From positions 1 through 58,391 of the forward strand of contig CALGRR010000123.1 of the NCBI GenBank assembly GCA_937880805.1: a DNA stretch of 58,391 bases. The letters are read 5' to 3'. This DNA comes from an uncultured Clostridia bacterium (GTDB lineage Bacteria; Bacillota; Clostridia; Oscillospirales; Acutalibacteraceae). The position numbers and the translations under genes were made by a program. The notes under the pieces were generated by a model. That model was not told the origin of the DNA and made no database searches. It was given only the letters and a program-made list of their open reading frames with translations. Positions 52,496 to 58,391 of this stretch are shown here, one piece after another (positions within the stretch are counted from its first letter, which is position 1; the number at the start of each line of letters is the position of its first letter).

Positions 52496-52524
52496 ATAAT
52501 ATACCACAAAAAATAAAATGTAAA
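52496..52524 (-). promoter_or_regulatory. Promoter of the oxidoreductase-nagB-metG operon
   Basis: On the minus strand TTTACA (52519-52524), 17 bases, TATTAT (52496-52501). Confidence 0.65.
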
Positions 52525-52541
52525 GATATTTTGAAAAAAAC

Positions 52542-52570
52542 TTGATAATTAAACTATTGTTTGATATTAT
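52542..52570 (+). promoter_or_regulatory. Promoter of the TIM-barrel isomerase operon
   Basis: TTGATA (52542-52547), 17 bases, TATTAT (52565-52570). The -10 box sits in the loop of the inverted repeat at 52556-52583. Confidence 0.75.
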
Positions 52571-52583
52571 TATGTCAAACAAT
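52556..52583. promoter_or_regulatory. Probable operator, perfect 9-base inverted repeat
   Basis: ATTGTTTGA (52556-52564) and TCAAACAAT (52575-52583) flank the -10 box of the isomerase promoter. A dimeric repressor bound here would block initiation and might also affect the divergent oxidoreductase promoter. No regulator gene is adjacent. Confidence 0.7.
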
Positions 52584-52606
52584 ATTTCCATTAAGGAGTG
52601 TTTATT

Positions 52607-53452
52607 ATGGGCAGATTTCCTATAGGCGTAATTATTGACAGTTTCCGCACCGATATTCCCACGGCAGTTAAAAAGGCTGCGGCGGTTGGTGCTCAGGGTA
52701 TTCAGGTTTATGCAACAAGGGGCGAAATGGCTCCCGAAAATATGAATGCCGCTAAAATCTCGGAATTCAAAAAGCTTGTTGCGGATAACGGACTTGTTAT
52801 TTCAGCTCTTTGCGGCGACCTTGGCGGCGGCGGATTCAGCTTTGCAGAAAACAACCCCGCAAAGGTTGAAAAATCAAAGAGAATAATTGACCTTGCAAAA
52901 GAGCTCGGAACAGAAGTTGTTACAACCCATATCGGCGTTGTTCCCGAAGATAAAAACCACGACAGATATAAGGTTATGCAGGAGGCTTGCTTTGAGCTTT
53001 CACGCTATGCCGACTCAATCGGTGCACATTTTGCAATCGAAACGGGCCCCGAAACATCTGCAGCCCTCAAGGAATTCCTTGATTCCCTCGGTTCAACGGG
53101 CGTAGGCGTTAACCTTGACCCCGCAAACCTTGTTATGGTAACGGGCGACAACCCCGCAAAGGCTGTTTACAATCTTCAGAAATATATTGTTCATACACAC
53201 GCAAAAGACGGCAAGCAGATTTTCTATAAAGACCCCGAAATCGTTTACGGCTTGAAGAAGGATGTTATTGTTACAGAGGATTCCTTCATCGAAGTGCCTC
53301 TCGGCGAAGGCAGCGTAAACTGGAAAGAATATCTTGCAGCACTTGAGGATATTGGCTATAAGGGCTTCCTTACCATTGAAAGAGAAGTTGGCGATGACCC
53401 TGAAAAGGACATCAGAAAAGCCGTTGAATTCCTTAAGAGCCACGGTTGCTGA
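52607..53452 (+). CDS. Sugar phosphate isomerase/epimerase 1 (AP endonuclease 2 / IolE-like TIM barrel)
   Basis: A 281-residue TIM-barrel protein of the xylose isomerase-like family. Start at ATG 52607, nine bases after AAGGAG. Visible parts: IGVIIDSFRTD near 5, VGAQGIQVYATRGEM near 26-40, ALCGDLGGGGFSF near 66, TTHIGVVPEDKNHDRY near 108, and the metal-site GVNLDPANLVM near 169, HTHAKDG near 196. A partner TIM-barrel gene follows ten bases later. Probable role is isomerisation of a keto-sugar or inositol derivative; the exact substrate is unknown. The promoter carries an inverted-repeat operator. Confidence 0.88.
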   Translation: MGRFPIGVIIDSFRTDIPTAVKKAAAVGAQGIQVYATRGEMAPENMNAAKISEFKKLVADNGLVISALCGDLGGGGFSFAENNPAKVEKSKRIIDLAKELGTEVVTTHIGVVPEDKNHDRYKVMQEACFELSRYADSIGAHFAIETGPETSAALKEFLDSLGSTGVGVNLDPANLVMVTGDNPAKAVYNLQKYIVHTHAKDGKQIFYKDPEIVYGLKKDVIVTEDSFIEVPLGEGSVNWKEYLAALEDIGYKGFLTIEREVGDDPEKDIRKAVEFLKSHGC

Positions 53453-53462
53453 GGAGAAAAAT

Positions 53463-54329
53463 ATGAACATAGGTGTCAGCAGCTACAGCTTTCAGCAGCT
53501 TATAAATTCGGGTGAAGAAACTCAGCTGAGCATTATAAAAAAAGCCAAAGAAATGGGCTTTGACGGAATTGAATTCATTGACCTTTCCCCTCCCGAGGGC
53601 GTTTCGGAAGCGGAATATGCCGCAATGATAAGGGAAGAAAGCGAAAAGCATTCTCTTCCCGTTCTGATTTACACAATCGGTGCAAATCTTCTCGGCGAAA
53701 ACGGTCTTGATGCAGAGGTTGAACGTGTTTGCAGAAAGATTGATGTTGCAGAGATTATGGGCGTTAAAAAGCTTCGCCACGATGCAGCCTGGTCAATGCC
53801 TGAAAACATAAAAACGCACAAGGGCTTTGAAGATGTTCTGCCCGTTCTTGTTGAAGGCTGCAGAAGAATAACCGAATATGCCGCCTCCAAAGGAATTGAA
53901 ACTATGATTGAAAATCACGGCTTCTTCTGTCAGGACAGCGAAAGGGTTGAAAAAATCGTTACGGGCGTTGGCAATCCCAATTTCGGCGTGCTTCTTGATA
54001 TTGGAAATTTTGCCTGTGCGGATGAAAACAGCTGCAGTGCAGCCGGCAGACTTATGCCGTATATCAAACACGTTCACGCAAAGGATTTTCATATCAAAAG
54101 CGGAATGGGCTTGAATCCCGGTGACGGCTTCTTTAAATCAAGAGGCGGAAATTATCTTCGCGGTGCTGTTATCGGTCACGGAGATATTCCCGTTTATCAA
54201 TGCATTTCGCTTCTTAAAGAAAAGGGCTACAGCGGCCCCGTAAGCGTTGAATTTGAAGGCATTGAAAACTGCCTTAAAGGCATTGAAATAGGTTATAAGA
54301 ACCTCAAAAAAATGATAGAAATTGCATAA
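53463..54329 (+). CDS. Sugar phosphate isomerase/epimerase 2
   Basis: A 288-residue TIM-barrel isomerase of the same superfamily as its upstream neighbour but clearly divergent. Start at ATG 53463 with GAGGAG eight bases before; the longer open frame overlaps gene 1 and is not used. Marks: MGFDGIEFIDLSPPEG near 29-44, MIENHGFFCQDSERV near 146-160, FGVLLDIGNFACADE near 174, IKHVHAKDF near 200. The four metal ligands (Glu, Asp, His, Glu) are in place. Co-transcribed with gene 1, and terminated by a strong hairpin. Confidence 0.88.
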   Translation: MNIGVSSYSFQQLINSGEETQLSIIKKAKEMGFDGIEFIDLSPPEGVSEAEYAAMIREESEKHSLPVLIYTIGANLLGENGLDAEVERVCRKIDVAEIMGVKKLRHDAAWSMPENIKTHKGFEDVLPVLVEGCRRITEYAASKGIETMIENHGFFCQDSERVEKIVTGVGNPNFGVLLDIGNFACADENSCSAAGRLMPYIKHVHAKDFHIKSGMGLNPGDGFFKSRGGNYLRGAVIGHGDIPVYQCISLLKEKGYSGPVSVEFEGIENCLKGIEIGYKNLKKMIEIA

Positions 54330-54371
54330 AACAGCGGTCGGATGAACAAAGCATCCGACCGCTGTTTTTAT
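54330..54371 (+). terminator. Terminator of the isomerase operon
   Basis: Stem ACAGCGGTCGGATG / CATCCGACCGCTGT, then TTTTTA. Confidence 0.93.
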
Positions 54372-54580
54372 TGCCGGTTTTCAAAGTTAAACAGAAAAAC
54401 AGATAATTATTCAACCTACACAACATTTTGTTAAATCAGCACAAATCATTAACAATATTTAGATAAATCTTAATAATTTATCCATTGATTTTTTTTCTTT
54501 TTTATGATAAAATTCGGAATTGTTTGAGTGTATTTTTAATGATATTATATAATAGATATAATAGACGGAGGTGCAAAACT

Positions 54581-56296
54581 TTGACCAAACCTTTCTATGA
54601 AGTCAGACACATCAATGACTTAAAAGATTTGCTTGCTCAAAGCGTAAAGCTCTATGGGGACAGACCTGCATTTGAGGTCAAAAGAGGAAAAAAAGAACAT
54701 TTTGAAATCACCTATAATCAGTATCAGAGCGATATAAACGCTCTCGGCACTGCTCTTGTTGATATGGGTCTTAAGGACGAAAAAATTGCGGTTTCGGGCG
54801 ATAACTGCTATGAATGGTGCGTTTCCTATATGGCAACGGTTAACGGAGTTGGCGTTGTTGTTCCCATTGATAAGGAACTGCTTTTTGACGACATCAACAG
54901 CATTCTCAACGTTTCGGATGTTAAGCTTATTATCTGCGATAAGAAGCTTGCGGCAAAGCTTCTTGAGAGAAAAGATGAACTCAAGAAAGATTTAACAATT
55001 GTTTATTTCAGAGAAGCTGAAGAAGATGAACTTACCGTTGAAAAGCTTATTGCCAAGGGCAACGAGCTTATCAAAAGCGGTGACAGACGTTATCTCGATG
55101 CAGTTATTGACCCCGATGCACTCTGCTCGCTTCTTTTCACTTCGGGCACAACGGGCACATCAAAGGGCGTTATGCTCTGCCACAGAAACTTCTGCTTTGA
55201 GGTTATGGCTGCGATGAGCATTGTTAAAATCAAGCCCGAAGATTGCGGCATTTCAATGCTCCCCCTTCACCACACATATGAAAGCACAATTATTCTTTTC
55301 TTTGCTCCCTACTGCGGTGCAAAGGTTACCTTCTGCGAAGGCTTTAAATATGTTCTCAAGAATATGAAGGAATTCAGCCCCTCTGTTTTCGTAAGCGTGC
55401 CCCTCATTCTTGAAACCGTTCACAGACGCCTTCTTAAAGCTATCAAAGCAAAGCCTCACGGCGAAACACTTTTCAAAATCGGCAAGGTGCTTTGCAAGGC
55501 AGGATCCAAAATCGGTCTTGACCTTAAGAATGTTTTCTTCAAGGAAATCATCGACACCTTCGGCGGTTCAATGCGTCTTATAATCTGCGGTGCAGCACCC
55601 ATTAACCCCCAGATTCTCAAGGATTTCGATGCATTCGGAATTCAGATTATCTTCGGCTACGGTCTTACAGAATGTGCTCCCCTCGCAATTATCAACCACG
55701 ATAAGCTTCACCTTGCAGAATCGGTTGGTGTTCCCCTTCCCGGAACAGAAGCAAAGATTCACAATCCCGATGCTTCGGGCGTTGGCGAAATCTTCGTTAA
55801 AGGCCCCATGGTTATGCTCGGCTATTATAACAACCCCGAAGAAACCGCAAATGTTATTGATAAAGACGGCTTCCTTCACACCGGTGACCTCGGTTACACC
55901 GATAAGGAAGGCAGATTCTATATTTCGGGCAGAAGCAAGAATGTTATTGTTACAAGCAACGGCAAAAACATTTTCCCCGAAGAGCTTGAATATCACCTGA
56001 GCACCAATCCCCTCGTTGGTGAAAGCCTTGTTCTTGAAGATAAAAACAAGAAGGGCGAGGTTGTTGTTGGTGCAAGAATCTTCCCCAACTTTGAAGAAAT
56101 CAAAGAACGCTTCGGCAAGGATGAAGACGAAATCACCGATACCGAGCTCAACGAGATTATGGATGATGTTGTTAAGGGCGTTAACGAAAAGCTTCCTTCA
56201 TACAAGAAGATTGCAAGATATAAAATCAGACGCACCGAGTTTGCAAAAACAACAACCGCAAAAATTCAGAGATTTAAATATTCGGATAAAAACTGA
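54581..56296 (+). CDS. AMP-dependent synthetase/ligase, long-chain acyl-CoA synthetase-like
   Basis: A 571-residue adenylate-forming enzyme that activates a carboxylic acid, most likely a fatty acid, to its CoA or protein thioester. The P-loop is LLFTSGTTGTSKGVML near 182-197; A5 motif GYGLTECAPL near 362, A7 LHTGDLGY near 428, A8 ISGRSKNVIV near 444, and the C-terminal lysine motif TTTAKIQRFKY near 560. The start is UUG at 54581, seven bases after GGAGGTG; upstream in-frame ATGs have no binding site. No carrier protein or other lipid gene is adjacent. A single-gene unit. Confidence 0.92.
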   Translation: MTKPFYEVRHINDLKDLLAQSVKLYGDRPAFEVKRGKKEHFEITYNQYQSDINALGTALVDMGLKDEKIAVSGDNCYEWCVSYMATVNGVGVVVPIDKELLFDDINSILNVSDVKLIICDKKLAAKLLERKDELKKDLTIVYFREAEEDELTVEKLIAKGNELIKSGDRRYLDAVIDPDALCSLLFTSGTTGTSKGVMLCHRNFCFEVMAAMSIVKIKPEDCGISMLPLHHTYESTIILFFAPYCGAKVTFCEGFKYVLKNMKEFSPSVFVSVPLILETVHRRLLKAIKAKPHGETLFKIGKVLCKAGSKIGLDLKNVFFKEIIDTFGGSMRLIICGAAPINPQILKDFDAFGIQIIFGYGLTECAPLAIINHDKLHLAESVGVPLPGTEAKIHNPDASGVGEIFVKGPMVMLGYYNNPEETANVIDKDGFLHTGDLGYTDKEGRFYISGRSKNVIVTSNGKNIFPEELEYHLSTNPLVGESLVLEDKNKKGEVVVGARIFPNFEEIKERFGKDEDEITDTELNEIMDDVVKGVNEKLPSYKKIARYKIRRTEFAKTTTAKIQRFKYSDKN

Positions 56297-56330
56297 TTAT
56301 AATTTAGGCTTGACTTAATAAGATGAAGAA

Positions 56331-56388
56331 GTCGTTTTCTTCCGACGATAGGCGTATGCGATACGTCGAGTCGGAAAAAACGGCTAAA
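56331..56388. repeat. Large structured intergenic palindrome
   Basis: Outer arm AGTCGTTTT pairs with AAAACGGCT, inner TTCCGAC (56341-56347) with GTCGGAA, and a terminal CGTAT / ATACG hairpin closes the end with a GCG loop. About 55 bases in total, with no T-tract on either side, so not a simple terminator. It lies directly after the acyl-CoA ligase stop. Confidence 0.55.
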
Positions 56389-56431
56389 AAGAAACACATA
56401 ATCAACGATTTTATTTCTATACAAGAATAAA

Positions 56432-56474
56432 ATTCGGCTTGCAAAGGTAAAAAACCTCTGCAAGCCATTTTTGT
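56432..56474. terminator. Bidirectional terminator
   Basis: Stem GGCTTGCA..AGG / CCT..TGCAAGCC (56436-56466) then ATTTTTGTTT. It separates the ligase gene from the converging phosphoesterase gene. Confidence 0.85.
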
Positions 56475-56521
56475 TTATCGAGTTTCTTTTGTTCTTCGCT
56501 TAGTGAGTCAAGCCCTCTTCT

Positions 56522-57700
56522 TTATTCTGCTGTCATTCTGACAGCTTCTTTTTCATAAAGCGGCTGATACTTATCCTGATAATAGTTTTCGTGGTTTATT
56601 TCGCAGGTTCCGTCGGAATTTGCTGTTATCATTGTGCAGCCTCTCTGATAGCCTCGTTTGCTTATTCCGCTGTAGGCAAGATAATCAACACTGAAGCTGT
56701 AAACAAGAGAGATATTCTTATATTTCATAACCATATTGTTATCGTGGTCATGTCCGCAGAAAAATGCCTGGGTGCTGCCAAGCTCCAGAGCTTTTTCAAA
56801 AAGATTATCCTCACCCATTCCGCAATAAACATAAGGTTCCTTTTCACCGATTACGCCCGAAACGCTTTCTGCTTCTCCGGTTTCTTCTCTTATGGCGGTG
56901 TATGCATCTCTGTACTCAACTAAAGGAATATGTAAAAATACCAATGACTTTGTGCTCGGATTGTTTTCTTTTCCTTCACGAATAACATTTTCATACCAAT
57001 CCACCTGATTCTGATGGATGTTATCATATTTCCAGAATATGCCCAGGGGGTCTTCATCGGTATAAGAATGAGAATCCATAAATATAAGCTGCTGGGTTAT
57101 TTTTCCCTCGGAATTTTTAACATTGAAATAATGGTTTCCCACTCCGTCAACATCCTCGGGTCCGTTGGAGAACAGGCAGAATTCAAGATTTTCATCGGAA
57201 TACATATTGCCGATTTTTTCTCTTGAAAAATAGCTGTAAATCTCGGAATCGTGGTTACCGAGGCAAGCTGTCCAGGGCACCTGAAGCTGTTCCATAAGAG
57301 CAATGATAAGCTTTGTTGAAGTCTTATTATTGAAGGTTCCCGCCTGGAAAGGCACGGGAAAAACCTGATCGCCTGTTAAAACAACAAGGTCGGGCTTTTC
57401 TGCGGTTATCATCGCCGCAACGGTATTTATCGCCTTTCTGTCTTTATTGAAAGACATCCAGCCGCCGCCGATATGTATATCGGAAAGCTGCATAATCCTG
57501 AGTTCTCTGTCTGTTACAAAAGTATAAACGCCTTTATCATCGGGCTCGGGTTTAATCGCTTCCTCATTGATAACGGAAGAATACTCCGAAATCCTTGAAA
57601 GATTTGCCTTATACATACCGAAGTTCACCGCAGCGGTAACCGCCGCAATCAACGCAATTATTGCCGCAATCCAAATAATAACTTTAACCGATTTTTTCAT
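56522..57700 (-). CDS. Membrane-anchored extracytoplasmic metallophosphoesterase
   Basis: A 392-residue calcineurin-like phosphoesterase with an N-terminal membrane segment (residues 7-28, after MKKSVK), placing the enzyme outside the membrane. Motifs in order: QLSDIHIGG near 71, LTGDQVF near 107, LGNHDSE near 145, FLHIPLVEY near 257, and FFCGHDHDNN near 316. The middle region YDNIHQNQVDWYE is shared with the cytoplasmic-facing protein at 5762-6883 (YDNVHADQIEWFE). The fold resembles Dcr2-type phosphatases. Substrate unknown; lipid or cell-wall phosphates are possible. Confidence 0.9.
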   Translation of the reverse strand: MKKSVKVIIWIAAIIALIAAVTAAVNFGMYKANLSRISEYSSVINEEAIKPEPDDKGVYTFVTDRELRIMQLSDIHIGGGWMSFNKDRKAINTVAAMITAEKPDLVVLTGDQVFPVPFQAGTFNNKTSTKLIIALMEQLQVPWTACLGNHDSEIYSYFSREKIGNMYSDENLEFCLFSNGPEDVDGVGNHYFNVKNSEGKITQQLIFMDSHSYTDEDPLGIFWKYDNIHQNQVDWYENVIREGKENNPSTKSLVFLHIPLVEYRDAYTAIREETGEAESVSGVIGEKEPYVYCGMGEDNLFEKALELGSTQAFFCGHDHDNNMVMKYKNISLVYSFSVDYLAYSGISKRGYQRGCTMITANSDGTCEINHENYYQDKYQPLYEKEAVRMTAE

Positions 57701-57729
57701 ATAAGCCCTCCTTTTCCCTTACTTTTTAA

Positions 57730-57758
57730 CAATAACATACAAATATTTACAGTGTCAA
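57730..57758 (-). promoter_or_regulatory. Candidate promoter of the anchored phosphoesterase gene
   Basis: On the minus strand TTGACA (57753-57758), 17 bases, TTATTG (57730-57735). The -35 is perfect, the -10 poor. Confidence 0.5.
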
Positions 57759-57769
57759 CAAAAAAAATG

Positions 57770-57798
57770 TTGAAAACATAAAAACTCTGTGCTATTAT
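57770..57798 (+). promoter_or_regulatory. Promoter of the DtxR/MntR-like gene
   Basis: TTGAAA (57770-57775), 17 bases, TATTAT (57793-57798). A 6-base dyad TAAATT / AATTTA (57798-57803 and 57813-57818) covers the start site and could be an autoregulatory operator. Confidence 0.6.
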
Positions 57799-57837
57799 AA
57801 ATTGATTACTATAATTTAAAAGAAAGTTGTGTGTATT

Positions 57838-58209
57838 ATGATAATCGGCGAATCAGCGGAAAACTATCTTGAAACAATACTTCTTATAAGTAAAAGCAAG
57901 GGCTCCGTGCGTTCGGTTGACATTGCAACAGAGCTCGGATATTCAAAGCCCAGCGTTTGCGTTGCAATGAGAAATCTGCGTGAAAACGGATACATCACAA
58001 CCGACGGTGACGGTCTTATTCATTTAACTGAAAACGGCAGAGAAATTGCAGAAAGAGTTTTCACAAGGCACGAAACAATAACGGATTGGCTGCTTATGAT
58101 TGGCGTTAGTGCAGATCAGGCCGCAATAGATGCCTGCCGCCTTGAGCACGTTATCAGTCAGGAAAGCTTTGACTGTCTTTGCTCCTACCTCAAAAATAAA
58201 AACAAATAA
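57838..58209 (+). CDS. DtxR/MntR family metal-dependent regulator
   Basis: A 123-residue iron- or manganese-responsive regulator. The start is taken as the ATG at 57838 (AGAAAG upstream, an in-frame GTG at 57829 also possible), giving MIIGESAENYLETILLI, the standard family N-terminus. The winged helix holds VRSVDIATELGYSKPSVCVAM near 22-42, and the dimerisation and metal domain holds RHETITDWLLMIGVSADQA and CRLEHVISQESFDCL with His and Glu ligands. There is no C-terminal SH3-like domain, so it resembles MntR more than DtxR. No metal transporter is beside it before the window ends. Confidence 0.93.
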   Translation: MIIGESAENYLETILLISKSKGSVRSVDIATELGYSKPSVCVAMRNLRENGYITTDGDGLIHLTENGREIAERVFTRHETITDWLLMIGVSADQAAIDACRLEHVISQESFDCLCSYLKNKNK

Positions 58210-58212
58210 TAT

Positions 58213-58242
58213 TAAGCCGTGCTCCGCTTCGGCACGGCTTTT
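58213..58242 (+). terminator. Terminator of the DtxR/MntR-like gene
   Basis: Stem AAGCCGTGC / GCACGGCTT around a nine-base loop, then TTT. Confidence 0.85.
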
Positions 58243-58252
58243 AAGGTGAATG

Positions 58253-58391
58253 GAATAATACGAACCGTGATTTTCATGGGCATATTTTCGTTCACCCTTC
58301 GTTAAAATACTCGCAAATCCAAAAAGGATTTGCTGCGTTTTGTGCCTTGGTTGACCAAAAATCTGCTCCGTGAAAATTCTTCGACCCGAAA
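58253..58391 (-). repeat. Possible dispersed intergenic repeat, copy B (runs off the window)
   Basis: Read on the minus strand it shows GCAGATTTTT, GTCA, CCAAGG, GCAG, TATTTTAACG and ATTATTCC in the same order as 15900-16019. It also has imperfect terminal repeats (AATTTTCACGG and, inverted, GATTTTCATGG). No gene is visible. Comparison by eye only. Confidence 0.35.

Noticed and set aside
1..58391. CRISPR array, prophage, insertion sequence or integrated element
   Set aside because: No regularly spaced direct repeats, transposase, integrase or phage structural genes were seen, and base composition is even across the window.

Overview
The window comes from the chromosome of a low-to-mid GC, endospore-forming, probably anaerobic Firmicute of the class Clostridia, most like an uncultured gut member of the Oscillospirales. 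The evidence is spoIVA, the clostridial operon order rnj-gdpP-rplI-dnaB-tilS-hpt-ftsH, a Mrp protein with a cysteine-rich N-terminus, a split cobalamin-dependent MetH, strong AGGAG-type ribosome binding sites and frequent UUG starts. I see no phage, plasmid, insertion sequence, CRISPR array, tRNA or rRNA. This is mostly core chromosome with small accessory patches.

Layout. 1-8.4 kb is a leftward run: YfcC-type carboxylate carrier, tail-anchored phosphoesterase, MFS permease, TrkA/TrkH potassium uptake and a MATE exporter. 8.4-14.3 kb is rightward: a secreted alpha/beta hydrolase, a membrane protein, and a BlaI/BlaR1-like pair (twin TACA-N3-TGTA operators and a 983-residue M56 sensor-protease). 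14.3-15.8 kb is leftward: a YhcH/YjgK protein and an SdpR/SdpI-like pair. 15.8-17.8 kb carries an apparent half FMN riboswitch before ribU, a deoxyinosine glycosylase and an orphan MazF. 17.8-22.3 kb is leftward: a 42-residue small ORF, a secreted phosphoesterase, serS, mrp and a DUF1624 acyltransferase. 22.4-26.9 kb is rightward: gtrA, metF, a free-standing MetH reactivation protein and metH. A LacX-like mutarotase follows, then acn-icd.

31-43 kb is leftward: the rnj-gdpP-rplI-dnaB-tilS-hpt-ftsH cluster behind a promoter with a bistable-looking leader, and upstream of it a nucleotidyltransferase fused to a catalytically dead phosphomannomutase domain. 43-46.7 kb is rightward: rnhA, a second copy of the secreted hydrolase, and spoIVA. 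46.8-52.5 kb is leftward: Gfo/Idh oxidoreductase, nagB, metG, tatD, a PHP phosphoesterase and a lipoprotein. A divergent promoter region with a perfect 9-bp inverted repeat separates it from two IolE-type TIM-barrel isomerases, followed by an acyl-CoA ligase, a third membrane or secreted phosphoesterase and a DtxR/MntR-like regulator.

How it fits together. MetF, the reactivation protein and MetH form a complete methyl-THF to methionine route. Acn and Icd make 2-oxoglutarate, with no citrate synthase nearby. GdpP (c-di-AMP hydrolysis) and TrkAH (a known class of c-di-AMP target) may be functionally linked. The most unusual items are the half FMN riboswitch, the cysteine-motif secreted hydrolase family with one altered copy, the pseudo-phosphomannomutase, the BlaI/M56 system with a very large sensor ectodomain, and the alternative hairpins in the RNase J leader.
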